In this document: in pieces, positions 1 to 9,120 of the stretch
Layout of the letters: every line of letters starts with the position of its first letter
Numbering within the stretch: the stretch's first letter is position 1
Source of the DNA: Flavobacterium sp.
Lineage (GTDB): Bacteria; Bacteroidota; Bacteroidia; Flavobacteriales; Flavobacteriaceae
Length of the DNA: 64,000 nucleotides
Direction of reading: 5' to 3'
Assembly: GCF_035195345.1 (NCBI RefSeq)
Contig: NZ_CP136574.1
Span: 1 to 64,000, forward strand
The notes under the pieces: generated by a model
Told to the model about the DNA's origin: nothing
The model's database searches: none
Seen by the model: the letters and a program-made list of their open reading frames with translations, nothing else
Translations under genes and position numbers: made by a program

Positions 1-27
1 AGCCTGAATAAGAAGCACAAAAAATAA
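1..27 (+). CDS. Possible C-terminal end of a gene entering from the left
   Basis: Only one forward frame stays open from the first base, giving SLNKKHKK and then a TAA stop. A hairpin followed by a T-run lies about 40 bases later, as expected after a gene end. Eight residues are too few to identify the protein, and chance openness is possible. Confidence 0.3.
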   Translation, partial: SLNKKHKK

Positions 28-68
28 GTTTAGCCCTAGTTGTGGTGACCTTTGGGTTAAACATGATT

Positions 69-96
69 AAGCCAAGTCGTGAGATTTGGCTTTTTT
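69..96 (+). terminator. Rho-independent terminator, rightward
   Basis: AAGCCAA pairs with TTGGCTT across a ten-base loop, and six T residues follow directly. It would end the transcript of the gene entering from the left and separates it from the convergent minus-strand genes. Confidence 0.7.
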
Positions 97-99
97 GTT

Positions 100-279
100 T
101 TAGATTTCACCAAAGTGATTGAGTTGTACTTCAATAACAATGACTTCTGCATTATGACAGTACAAATCATTGTATTTTGCAAAATCAATTGCTTTATTTC
201 TACTATCAAAAGCACCAAAAAAGACTCTTGATGCTTTAGATTTCCAATTATCGGTTTGAAATAATAAAAACAGGCTCAT
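100..279 (-). CDS. Small hypothetical protein, 59 aa
   Basis: A 59-residue frame reads from ATG at 277-279 to TAA at 100-102 and begins MSLFLLFQTDNWKSKASRVF. The composition looks protein-like: one hydrophobic N-terminal patch (LFLLF) inside an otherwise soluble sequence, with well-spread charged residues. It lies 27 bases downstream of the next minus-strand gene and could be co-transcribed with it. It is too short to be soluble-domain recognisable, and I know no function. The first strand of hydrophobics may be a core beta-strand rather than a membrane segment, because charged residues follow immediately. Confidence 0.5.
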   Translation of the reverse strand: MSLFLLFQTDNWKSKASRVFFGAFDSRNKAIDFAKYNDLYCHNAEVIVIEVQLNHFGEI

Positions 280-306
280 AGTATTATATTTAGTTTTAAA
301 AAAAGT

Positions 307-729
307 TTATTTGTTACTATAGCGATGAATGATTACTCTACGCATATCATTAATTAGATTAATATTTTCGTGAAATTGTTTTTCTTTTTGAGCTAGTAAT
401 TTTAAAGTTTCTACATGTTTTATATGTGCCTCATATTCTACCATTAAATGTGCGGATTTTGAGAAGAATTCTTTTTTAAAATCAGGTAGTCGTAAAAATG
501 AAATTACAGAACCCACTAAATGTTGGTGCCAAAATTTTGATTTCCATAAACTATATGCTACCCAAAAGATATTTTCACAATCTTTTTCATTGTCAAATAT
601 GATTACAAAACTATTTGTGAATGGTTCATTTTGAGGTTTTCCACTATTCATTCCTTTGTTTAAAGTAAAGAAATGAGGTTTGTTGTAGCTTGTGCCTACT
701 TTGTGAGATTTGATGATGTAATTTTGCAT
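307..729 (-). CDS. Hypothetical protein, DUF6943-like, 140 aa
   Basis: The protein starts best at ATG 727-729 (MQNYIIKSHKVGTSYNKPHF). Thirty-two further upstream codons are open but look non-coding. The sequence has a pattern I associate with DUF6943, a family common in Bacteroidetes mobile regions: an N-terminal KxHKxGTSYNKPHFF, then LNKGMNSGKP, then a region rich in aromatics (WVAYSLWKSKFWHQHLVGSVI) and a helical C-terminus. The family has no assigned function that I know of. No signal peptide or membrane segment is seen. It probably forms a transcription unit with the small gene just downstream. The family assignment is from memory of its conserved words, not from a search. Confidence 0.65.
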   Translation of the reverse strand: MQNYIIKSHKVGTSYNKPHFFTLNKGMNSGKPQNEPFTNSFVIIFDNEKDCENIFWVAYSLWKSKFWHQHLVGSVISFLRLPDFKKEFFSKSAHLMVEYEAHIKHVETLKLLAQKEKQFHENINLINDMRRVIIHRYSNK

Positions 730-1116
730 AATACAAGGATTTAAAAGGTTAAGTTCCTTCGTCTTTCCTTCGTGATTGCCTGAAATGTGAATGGAAACCG
801 AGATGCCCCACACACATTTTTGCAAAAGAAAAAAGGAAAAAAAGAAAGCCGTCTTGCCTTGTGGAGGGTATCAAAAAAGCAAGTTTTACGGGTAAAATAC
901 TACCCAACTTAGGAGTGTTCAGTGGTCAGTTTACAGTGGTCAGTCAACTGGAAATTGAGGGTGGAGATTTTATCCGGAACCGAAGGCTTGAACTTGCTTT
1001 TTTGAATACCCGGAACAAACCTTTGGCTTCTTTTTTATCCTTTTTTTTGTGAAAATGTTTACCCAAAATGTTCTTATGAACTAGGGTTTTAGGGGTGTTC
1101 AATCGGGGCTGGTGAA

Positions 1117-1817
1117 CAAGGGTGTTTTTTTATTTGCTTACGTGGTGAAGCGGTTGTGGTTGCAAATAAAAATACACGCTTGTGGTGGTTTGATTTTTGA
1201 GGATGCTTGATAGTTCAGTTAGCAGTCGCAGTTTTCAGTTAGCAGTTAACGCCTGATGGAAAAGGGAAGCATCTTCAAAAAACAATGTGATACTTCCTAG
1301 TGATTGGGCAGTAGCGGAACAAGGGTGTGGTTTTCTTTTTGCTGGACGACCTCGATTTCGCTCGGTTTGACAATAAATCTTAATAAAAAATTAGAAAAAG
1401 AAAACCACACTCTTGTGGTGGAAATTTGATTTTTGATAATGCCTGATGGTTTAGTTGGCAGTCGCGGTTTTCAGTTAGCAGTTTTGGTCTACTGGTAATG
1501 GGAGGCATTTTCAAAAAACAATGAAAATTACGTTAGCGGTAGCGTTCCTATTTTTTTCGGGTGGGTGCGGCTGGGAGCGGATATTTTACATAATAACCCT
1601 TATAACTTTCAGGGGGACTGCGTGGGGTGTTGGGAATGAATTATAAGGTTTATTATGTAATAATAGCTTGGGAGTGGTTTTTGTGTGTTTTTAGCGTTTG
1701 TTTTCTGGATTGGGTGTAAGTGGATAAAAAAAGGCGGACTGTGCGCGAGGGGTTGGGAAAACAGGGAGCCTTTTTTTATTGACTTACTTTGGGGAAAACA
1801 AGTGCTAAAAACACACA
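1117..1817. repeat. Cluster of nested inverted repeats in a gene-free region
   Basis: Between about 830 and 2128 there is no convincing gene. Instead there are at least seven long imperfect inverted repeats: 1117-1137 with 1162-1182; 1192-1210 with 1267-1283; 1320-1342 with 1394-1415; 1428-1446 with 1503-1519; 1586-1605 with 1641-1660; 1682-1705 with 1794-1817; and, nested in the last, 1718-1735 with 1768-1785. The first two pairs and the next two pairs form two diverged copies of one module, each with an outer GGGTGT-type hairpin followed by a hairpin reading TTTTTGAxxATGC. A copy of the CCTCGATTTCGCTCGG dispersed repeat is at about 1349. Base composition is visibly richer in G than the neighbouring genes. 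I could not assign it to a known element. Confidence 0.7.
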
Positions 1818-2128
1818 AAATACCACATATGCGGTGGGGAGCGTTGGACTGGGTGGGTAAAAATACGACAGCGAAGCGTTCCTATTTTAAAAAAGACAAC
1901 AAGAATGCCTATAGATTACTTTCTAGCCCTGATAGTAGCGATACCTTGTAATAGCGTATAGCAGGAATATGGAAAACAAGAATGCCCAAGCATAACGCTT
2001 ATTAAAAATCATTATTTGGATATAAAAAATTATTTTCTAGTCTGACATTAAGCATTATTATTTTTAATTTATTAAAGTTATTATTATGATTAAGTAAAAG
2101 AAAAGATGACACCATAATTTAATCAAAT

Positions 2129-3091
2129 CTATTCTCTATAACCTAAACTATCTTTAGAATTAGGATAAAATAATTCTCTAATTTCATAACTCAATTCATT
2201 AACCTCAAATAAATATTCAGTCCCTACATTATAATCTGATATAATACTATTAATTACACTCCATTCATAAATATCTTCACCTTCAACAGTGTTTTCCATT
2301 ATATATTTTCTATAACTATTTACAATTTTTTTAGTTCCTAAAATTACACTTTCTTCATCATTTATTTGTTTATCAGTTTTAACTTGCATTACACCTAAAG
2401 TATGACTTTTATCAGTAAAACGATGCCTTAAATTTTCAATTATTCTTATAACTTTTGGACGATTAAAATCTTCATAAATCAATATTGCATATGTAACAGC
2501 TTCTAAAGCTTCATTTTTAGTTATATCTTTAATTAAATCCCCATATAGTCGATTAAAATGTAAGTATCTAGACTTTAGATAATTTTCCTTTCGCTTTACT
2601 GTACCATTTTGAGAAAACCTGATGTTATTGGTTAATTGAAAAATAAAAATTATAATTATAATCCACAATTCATTTGCAATTGTTGTGAAATCAGGTAGAA
2701 TATTTTCTTTTACACTAATGATCTTTTCATAAACAAAATAAGATATAATGATTATTACAGACCAATATAAAGTTTGTCTGTACCAATCTAATAGTTTACC
2801 CCTGATAGTAATTAAATTAATAAATAACCGAAAAATGATGTAATAAATATTAACTAAATATATATTATTAACAAATTTATCAAGGTTTAAAGAATATAAG
2901 ATAGAAGAAATTATTATTAGATAAACAATCGGTGTTAAAACACGAATTAAAAAATTTAAAGCTGGAGCTTCCTCAGCTTTAACAAAAATAGAAATAGCCA
3001 TATAACCAATAGAATAGGATTGTTTACCTATCCAATTAATTAAAAAAAATAATATTACACCTAATGTAAATTGAATGAAAAATATATCCAT
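2129..3091 (-). CDS. Multi-pass membrane protein with lysozyme/transglycosylase-like motif
   Basis: This is a 320-residue protein. The first ~155 residues hold about five hydrophobic segments (near 5-20, 50-67, 78-95, 108-122 and 142-153). A cytoplasm- or periplasm-facing C-terminal domain follows. In that domain ILIYEDFNRPKVIRIIENL (residues 203-221) followed by TLGVMQV (231-237) resembles the lysozyme/SLT-GT51 fold, where a catalytic Glu (here E207) precedes a GxMQ strand. That would suggest peptidoglycan cleavage or polymerisation, but the match is by eye and weak. The gene is the last of the leftward defence island and is 117 bases from its upstream neighbour. A similar plan (membrane helices plus GT51 domain) occurs at the other end of the window. 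Function is unproven. Confidence 0.6.
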   Translation of the reverse strand: MDIFFIQFTLGVILFFLINWIGKQSYSIGYMAISIFVKAEEAPALNFLIRVLTPIVYLIIISSILYSLNLDKFVNNIYLVNIYYIIFRLFINLITIRGKLLDWYRQTLYWSVIIIISYFVYEKIISVKENILPDFTTIANELWIIIIIFIFQLTNNIRFSQNGTVKRKENYLKSRYLHFNRLYGDLIKDITKNEALEAVTYAILIYEDFNRPKVIRIIENLRHRFTDKSHTLGVMQVKTDKQINDEESVILGTKKIVNSYRKYIMENTVEGEDIYEWSVINSIISDYNVGTEYLFEVNELSYEIRELFYPNSKDSLGYRE

Positions 3092-3208
3092 ATTTCTTAC
3101 TTTGTTTATTAAAAAAAGTTAATGTAGTCAAAAATAGTAGGTGTTTTTTATTTTCTTTTGCAACGAAACTTTACTGATTATTTATGATTTAGGAGAAATT
3201 CTTCGTTT

Positions 3209-3667
3209 TTAGTTTTTATCTATTTTTGATAATATAAAACCCCATATTGAAACCCATATAATTCTGAATATTACAAATGAATAAGTTATTAAAATAAAAT
3301 CGTACAAACTAAAATTAAAAGAATTATTCAAAAAAACACTTACTCCTAAATAGCCTATTGAATATAAAACTGTAATTTTAAATATATCTTCAATACTTGA
3401 GTCGTCATTAAACCATTTGTCGAAAATGAATGAAATAATTAGGCTTAAGATTAAATTCATTATAAACCATGATAATGAGAGGCAAAAACATAATGATATT
3501 ATAAACCAAAAATCCATATCAACTAAGGGGTTTGCACTTATTTTTTTAATTAATGGCTGATTAAATAAATAAATACAAACAAAATAGTATGGCATTAAAG
3601 CTATAATTGTAAAAAAAGTAGATTTATATGTAACATGTAATTCATCAAAATCTTTAATAAAACTCAT
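3209..3667 (-). CDS. Small four-helix membrane protein, unknown
   Basis: This 152-residue protein is almost entirely hydrophobic, with about four predicted membrane helices (near 15-37, 50-78, 95-110 and 122-145) and short charged loops. The sequence begins MSFIKDFDELHVTYKSTFF and ends SKIDKN. It starts five bases after the stop of the ApeA-like gene, so the two are very probably translated from one message. In defence islands such small membrane proteins often partner a cytosolic sensor or effector; that role is inference from position only. I recognise no family. Confidence 0.7.
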   Translation of the reverse strand: MSFIKDFDELHVTYKSTFFTIIALMPYYFVCIYLFNQPLIKKISANPLVDMDFWFIISLCFCLSLSWFIMNLILSLIISFIFDKWFNDDSSIEDIFKITVLYSIGYLGVSVFLNNSFNFSLYDFILITYSFVIFRIIWVSIWGFILSKIDKN

Positions 3668-3671
3668 AACT

Positions 3672-5072
3672 TTATATTATTTTATTAATTCCAGTTTGTA
3701 ATCTTTTATTCAAATTATACATACTTTCAATTTGATATCTTGAATTAGAAAACATTGTTTGGATGTGCTCCTGACTAAAACCAAGTTCTTTAAATATGCA
3801 TAGTTTTGTTAATGCTTCTAAATAAAATGACATATAGAAAAGTTCCAAGCCTTTTATGGTATCTTCGCTAGAATCGCGGTGAACAATGAAATTACGAGTT
3901 TTCACAATTCTTGTAATGATGTGATCGATATCTGTTTCTAAAGGTAATACCGTTTGAAAATCTTCACGTAAACTTTGTAATCTTTCACGGAATGATGGTT
4001 CGTTAGCGTGTGCTAATTTGTCGCTAAAGAAAGTTTTTACTTCTTCATTTTCTATATTGGCTAAAATTTCTTTCTTTATTCTCCTAAATTCTGCTTTAGG
4101 ATATCGTTTGTTGCCTTTAAACCTTCTGTGATAGGTTTCTATGGCAAAGCAACTATTTAGAAAAAAAACATCTGTACTTAATTTTGCTTGAAAATACTTT
4201 TCTAAAACTAAATCAATACTATCAGACAATTCATTCAGGTTGTACCATTTTTGCAAAATTGTTTCAATATCATTTTTGATAAAATCGTATTTTACTTTTT
4301 TGATAGCATCGACACCATTGTTTTTAAAATTATATTGCTTACAATAAAAATTCATGGCAACTAATTCGTCTAAATTTTCATATTTTACATCTTTATCAAA
4401 GAAAGTAAATTTATCTTCACCCTTATCAAAAATACCAATGAAAGCTAAAAATTTTTTAAATTTTTTATATATTTCAATTAACTCCCAAATTGATAGTCTA
4501 TCGTCTTTTGTTTTAATTCTTAATACAACAGAATCATTAATCTTTAACCCCGTTTCCCTATTCAAATTTTGATTAATTCCAAATCCTACTTCTAAGTTAA
4601 ATGTATCAAAATCTATTAAATGAACAGTATTGTGTTTAGCTAATTTAATATTTCCTTCAAAGATGTTAACCTCATTGAAAATAGTTTTGTCAAACCAATT
4701 TCGTAAAGAGGGCATAGTGACTGAAAGCTGGGTAAATTTTAAATGATCTACGTTTTCAATTTTGAGACCTGTTAAAATATATCTACAACCTATTTTAGTT
4801 TCGTAACCACCAATGCCATTACTAGTACCGATCACATTACATTCCAATAAGCTTACATAACCCAAACTAGTAAATGCACCAACTATTAAGTGATATTGCT
4901 CTAAACCTAATAAATTTGCTGCTGTTTCAATCCAAAATTCGTCCCCATCCATAAAAAGACTGACACCTTCTATTAATTCATATCGTTCTTCAAAAAAATT
5001 TTCAACAGTTTGAGGATTGTTTTGAATTTTATTGCTTTTTGGTAGGTAAATATGTCCGAAATAGGATTGCAT
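3672..5072 (-). CDS. apeA: ApeA-like HEPN-domain antiphage protein
   Basis: The 466-residue length and plan fit the ApeA family: an N-terminal beta-rich ApeA domain starting YFGHIYLPKSNKI, then a C-terminal HEPN domain. The HEPN signature Rx4H is present as RNFIVH at residues 393-398, within VKTRNFIVHRDSSED. HEPN proteins with this motif are typically metal-independent RNases, and ApeA was described as a single-gene defence that acts by abortive infection. Here the downstream membrane gene is only a few bases away, so this may be a two-gene variant. The upstream STAND-nuclease gene ends 80 bases before. Start ATG at 5070-5072 agrees with the conserved N-terminal domain. Confidence 0.75.
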   Translation of the reverse strand: MQSYFGHIYLPKSNKIQNNPQTVENFFEERYELIEGVSLFMDGDEFWIETAANLLGLEQYHLIVGAFTSLGYVSLLECNVIGTSNGIGGYETKIGCRYILTGLKIENVDHLKFTQLSVTMPSLRNWFDKTIFNEVNIFEGNIKLAKHNTVHLIDFDTFNLEVGFGINQNLNRETGLKINDSVVLRIKTKDDRLSIWELIEIYKKFKKFLAFIGIFDKGEDKFTFFDKDVKYENLDELVAMNFYCKQYNFKNNGVDAIKKVKYDFIKNDIETILQKWYNLNELSDSIDLVLEKYFQAKLSTDVFFLNSCFAIETYHRRFKGNKRYPKAEFRRIKKEILANIENEEVKTFFSDKLAHANEPSFRERLQSLREDFQTVLPLETDIDHIITRIVKTRNFIVHRDSSEDTIKGLELFYMSFYLEALTKLCIFKELGFSQEHIQTMFSNSRYQIESMYNLNKRLQTGINKII

Positions 5073-5152
5073 AATCTATTTGTTTTTTTTAACAATTAAT
5101 TGGTTAATCAAAAATATAATTTTCATAAAGTAATGTCAGCGATATTATTTAA

Positions 5153-7468
5153 TTATACTTGTAAGTTTTCAAATAGTTCATCTATTCTTTTATTATCAAA
5201 ATCTTGACGATATTCATAATCATTGTAATAATTTTCTAACTCTTTTATTTTCTTCTGAGATTCTTCTTCTTTTTTTATATTATCATCTATCAGCTCATTA
5301 TAAATTTCCTCAGTAATTTCTTCTTCTACATCAATAATAATTTTTGGTAACAAAATTTTATTTAATGTCGATTTTATTTCTTTCAAAGGATCGTAAATAT
5401 GAATTATAGAATCTTCTTTATCAAAAATTAAATCTTTATATGATGAAAATAGATAATTTTCCTCTTTAACTATAATTTTTGATACTTGGTTAAATACTAA
5501 ATTAAATCCCTTTTCATTTTCAATAAATTTATTATAATCATGATTGTATTTATAAAATAATGAAGGTAATTGTAATATCAAATCTTTATCGTCTAAATCA
5601 TCAATTAAATTTTCAATTATATCAATAAAATTTATTTTGATAAATTCAATACTTAATCTTTCCTTATTTAAACTATTTAAAACATAAAAGAAGTTGTATC
5701 TAATCCACCATATTTTTTTAAAATCAATTTGTTTTAATAGTATGAAAAGCGTTTCATCAATTTCAATCTCTCGACAATATTTAACCAAAGTAACTATATT
5801 TAGTCCAACTAATTTATTTTCCTTAAACCTATCGAGTGAGTCTAATTCATTTTTTTTTACTTTATCACAAATGATTTTTTGCAAGGTTATATCTAGACTA
5901 AGTTTTTCTTTCTCAGGGTTAAAAATATCAAGCTGCTCAAAGTATTTAATTGATGAAATTACAGCCGTTTTTTCATTAATATTATTATTCAAATACGATA
6001 TAAAAAAGTCGGAAAGTGATGGATTAATAAATTTATAATTCTTAATATTCATTTCAATATCGACAATAGAGGCAGAAATAAAACCTTCAAGCAAATTTTT
6101 TAGGCTAAGATTATATTGGTTGTTTTCTAATTTATGATTGTTTACATCTCTTTCATACTCCAATCTCTTTTGGTATATTGTATTTAGAAGCTTGTCATCA
6201 ACAGTTTTCTGAAGTGTAAACATTGAAAGTAACAAGCATCTATCAAAATAATTAATCTGATTCTTAAATGAATAACTCCATATCTCACTTGGATTATTCA
6301 AACTTTCAATTATAAATGAGATAAAATCTTCTTTTGAATTACCATGATTTTTATAATTATCAGTTATGAATTCAATAATTCTAGGTGTATAATTTTTATG
6401 AATTATAATATTGTAGTAAAACTTATCTTCAACTATATATTCAATAAATTCTGGTTCTATATTTTTAAAGTACAGATGATTGTATAAAATTTTAGCTTTT
6501 TCATACTTATTATAATCATTAAGATTTAATTCATACTTGACAGCATCAAGTCTAGATCTTTTAATTTTTTCTGATTTTTCTTTTGCTTGTTCAAGAATTA
6601 CTGTTCTTGTTGCTAAAATTAAATATTTATTAGGTGTATGCTTAATTCTATCTAGAAAATCAGCTATTTGATTTTCATTGTTACTTCCTGAAATTATTTC
6701 GTAATAAACTTCGCCAAGAAAATCGTCAAAATAAAAAACTTGCCTTTTATTATCGTCAGTTGAAATTACATCTTCTGCTTCTTTAATATCTCTAACTAAG
6801 TAGACTTCAAAATTTAATTTAGCCTTTTCAAATAGAAGTACATCTGCCAAAGTCGTTTTTCCTATTCCAGGTTGACCAGATATTAAAAGTATCTTATGTT
6901 TTTCTAAAATTTTATTCGCCTCATCTAAATTTTTGGTAAGAACATACAAAGGAATTTTATTTTTAATTCTTTGCAAATAACTTTTTGTTCTTGCCTCAAT
7001 TGCATTATTTAAAATACTAGATAATGTTGTTGTGCTAGAAAACCAAAGTTTGAAATGATTTTTTTCAATTTCCTTAAATTCACTCAAATATTTATTTAAA
7101 TCTTCTTTGCCAAAAATATCGTTTGATGTTAAGATATAAGGCTCAAAGGTTTCTCTAATAAGATCCTTTTCCTGATTAGAAAGTTCTATAGATGTAACAA
7201 AAATGTATCTATCAGGATTTAAGACTTTTACTTTTGAAACTTCCTTATTTTTTAAATCATATAATAACTTTGTAAAACCTGATTTTAAATAGTGCTTTGC
7301 TTGTACTACTATAGAGTTATTGTTTTCTATAGATGAAAACCTTAAATCTACTCCTTTATCTTTTCCTGATTTAAAATTTTGCAAGTCAAGTTTTAAATGA
7401 GCATTTAAAATATCACGTGATAATATTTCAAAATCTTTGTCATTTAAAGTTGAAAAATCATAATTCAT
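5153..7468 (-). CDS. Mrr-like nuclease fused to STAND NTPase (nSTAND3-like, Avs-type plan)
   Basis: The 771-residue protein has an N-terminal restriction-endonuclease fold: E14, then D41 in GKDKGVDLRF, then the Q56-A57-K58 triad in VVQAKHY, as in Mrr-type PD-(D/E)xK nucleases. Next comes a P-loop, GQPGIGKTT at 198-206, and a Walker B strand VFYFDDF at 244-250, with LATRT as a sensor-like motif. The phrase YVLTKNLDEANKILEKHKIL before the P-loop is typical of the nSTAND3 group. The C-terminal ~400 residues are helical and acidic at the end, presumably the sensor. Nuclease-STAND fusions (Avs proteins) recognise phage proteins and then degrade DNA; here this is by analogy. It begins two bases after the ATPase gene, so both belong to the RM-linked operon. 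Confidence 0.8.
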   Translation of the reverse strand: MNYDFSTLNDKDFEILSRDILNAHLKLDLQNFKSGKDKGVDLRFSSIENNNSIVVQAKHYLKSGFTKLLYDLKNKEVSKVKVLNPDRYIFVTSIELSNQEKDLIRETFEPYILTSNDIFGKEDLNKYLSEFKEIEKNHFKLWFSSTTTLSSILNNAIEARTKSYLQRIKNKIPLYVLTKNLDEANKILEKHKILLISGQPGIGKTTLADVLLFEKAKLNFEVYLVRDIKEAEDVISTDDNKRQVFYFDDFLGEVYYEIISGSNNENQIADFLDRIKHTPNKYLILATRTVILEQAKEKSEKIKRSRLDAVKYELNLNDYNKYEKAKILYNHLYFKNIEPEFIEYIVEDKFYYNIIIHKNYTPRIIEFITDNYKNHGNSKEDFISFIIESLNNPSEIWSYSFKNQINYFDRCLLLSMFTLQKTVDDKLLNTIYQKRLEYERDVNNHKLENNQYNLSLKNLLEGFISASIVDIEMNIKNYKFINPSLSDFFISYLNNNINEKTAVISSIKYFEQLDIFNPEKEKLSLDITLQKIICDKVKKNELDSLDRFKENKLVGLNIVTLVKYCREIEIDETLFILLKQIDFKKIWWIRYNFFYVLNSLNKERLSIEFIKINFIDIIENLIDDLDDKDLILQLPSLFYKYNHDYNKFIENEKGFNLVFNQVSKIIVKEENYLFSSYKDLIFDKEDSIIHIYDPLKEIKSTLNKILLPKIIIDVEEEITEEIYNELIDDNIKKEEESQKKIKELENYYNDYEYRQDFDNKRIDELFENLQV

Positions 7469-7470
7469 AA

Positions 7471-8133
7471 TTAATTAAGTGCTTTTATTCTGTTGTATAA
7501 GCTCTTCAAATGAATATCTGATAAATCTAATATGGGTTCAAACATAAATGAATTCAAATGGATATTCTCAGGGGTAATCAAATTTACTTCATCCATAATT
7601 CTAATTTCATTGTCCAGAGTTCCAGTAAATTCATTTTTGAATCTACCGAATAACTTCCCTGTTTGAGAACCATTAATAACAGATTTATCTGTTACTTTAG
7701 ACCACATATATTGCTCCGCTTTAAGTCGAATACTCATAGATAACACTAATTTATTTTCTAAATTTATACCTTCATCAGCTAATAGGCAATTTTCAGCTTC
7801 TTCTAAAATAATCTCGACAACTTTTTTATTTCTTGGAATTGGTGAATTGAAATTAATACCATTAAAATGATTTGCAAAAATCCTTTCTAAATCAGAAAGT
7901 AGTTTTGTTTCAGTGTCGTTCTTCCAATGCAATATTGATGTTAAATCATTATAATCCTGATGTATTTCTCCCTCTGTATATTCAATAATATTTCTAATAA
8001 ATGGAATAGATGCTATTAATTTTTTAGAATTATTAAGATTTATTTTCCAATCATTAATAAAAGGATTCTTTATCCCTCTTGCCTGCTCTAAACGTATCCC
8101 TTCTGTAGATTTAAAAGACAAATACATGCTATT
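7471..8133 (-). pseudogene. C-terminal part of SMC-like ATPase gene, separated by an IS
   Basis: This piece is the downstream third of the ATPase gene whose first 495 codons lie at 9706-11190. Removing the IS element and one copy of the ATT target duplication joins ...CNYN to SMYLSFKSTEG in frame and gives a protein of 714 residues. The separate frame could start at ATG 8125-8127 and give 218 residues (TEGIRLEQARGIKNPF onward), which might be made from the message but would lack every ATPase motif. The segment is mostly helical with a hydrophilic end. Its stop overlaps closely with the start of the STAND-nuclease gene, two bases apart. Confidence 0.85.
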
Positions 8134-8215
8134 TGACCCGTCCTAAAATAACTATACAGATTAATAAATAAATCCTATTATAGTTATACAAATATAATTT
8201 TTAATCCTAAACTTA

Positions 8216-9118
8216 CTATACAATTGTTTTTTCATGATAAAAACTCTTATTATAGTTCTTCCATCTTTTGTTTAATTTATCGGATTGCAAATGGGCTTGA
8301 TTAGGTGTTAAATAATCACAACTTGCATGTGGTCTTAATTCATTATAAGATTTAATACTTCTACTTATTTGATTTCTTGTTTGTTCAAAACCTAATAGAC
8401 TTGAGTAAAGATTAAATTCTGTTTTTATAATACCATTTACTCTTTCTGCTAAAGCGTTTTCATAAGGATCTCCATTCTCAGTCATGCTTATAGCTATATT
8501 ATTTTTTAATAGTAAATCAACATAATTATGAGAACAATATTGCGAACCTCTATCAGAATGATGAATAATAGATTGGTTATAAATTCTGTTATTCAATGCC
8601 ATTTTTAAAGCTTCTATGCATCCTTCCGCTGCCAAATCTTGACGAAAACTATATCCCATTATTTTTCTCGAATAAGCATCTGTAATTAAGCTTAAGTAGC
8701 CCCATTGATGAGTAAGACGTATATAAGTAATATCACTTACCCAAACTTGTTCTGGTCTTGTTATTTCAATATCTTTTATTAGGTTGCTATATTTTCTCAT
8801 CCAATGCCTAGAATCAGTGGTCATAGCTTTTCTTTTTCTTTGCCTAATGAGTAATTTATGTTCTGACAATAAATCAAATAAATAATCTCTACCAAAAGAT
8901 ATTTGATGTGAGATCAACTTATTTTTTATTAGAAAGTGTAGCTTTCTAGTTCCTAGTCGTGGCAAGTTTTTTCTGATGTTAAATACTTCTTGGAGAATAA
9001 CATCTTCTTTGACTAAACTACTCTCTTTACGCCATAAACTATCGTAATATGCGTGTCTTGTTCTGCCAAACAACCTACACAAAACAGCTATTCCCAATTT
9101 TGGAAAATCCTGTTTCAT
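8216..9118 (-). CDS. IS3-family transposase OrfB (DDE integrase domain)
   Basis: This 300-residue protein starts MKQDFPKLGIAVLCRLFG and has an N-terminal HTH_21-like segment (SLWRKE...RKNLPRLGTRKLHFLI) followed by the rve integrase core. The DDE triad is visible: D in VWVSDITYI, D in HHSDRGSQY and E in NALAERVNGIIKTE. The C-terminal TPNQAHL motif of IS3 transposases is present. The reading frame is open upstream of the ATG through the A6G slippery site inside orfA, in the -1 phase relative to orfA, so the functional product is probably the OrfAB fusion. Confidence 0.95.
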   Translation of the reverse strand: MKQDFPKLGIAVLCRLFGRTRHAYYDSLWRKESSLVKEDVILQEVFNIRKNLPRLGTRKLHFLIKNKLISHQISFGRDYLFDLLSEHKLLIRQRKRKAMTTDSRHWMRKYSNLIKDIEITRPEQVWVSDITYIRLTHQWGYLSLITDAYSRKIMGYSFRQDLAAEGCIEALKMALNNRIYNQSIIHHSDRGSQYCSHNYVDLLLKNNIAISMTENGDPYENALAERVNGIIKTEFNLYSSLLGFEQTRNQISRSIKSYNELRPHASCDYLTPNQAHLQSDKLNKRWKNYNKSFYHEKTIV

Positions 9119-9120
9119 TT

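Noticed and set aside
861..1052. Open 63-codon frame in the left intergenic region
   Set aside because: The composition is repeat-like, ends in a hydrophobic run caused by T-rich DNA, and overlaps the inverted-repeat region; no start or protein pattern supports it.
1580..1820. Hairpins near 1.6-1.8 kb as integron attC sites
   Set aside because: There are GTTAGC-like words, but no integron integrase, no proper core sites at both ends of each hairpin and no cassette genes were found.
7471..8127. 218-residue frame as an independent gene
   Set aside because: It is exactly the remainder of the ATPase gene, in frame with the part before the IS after removal of one target duplicate.
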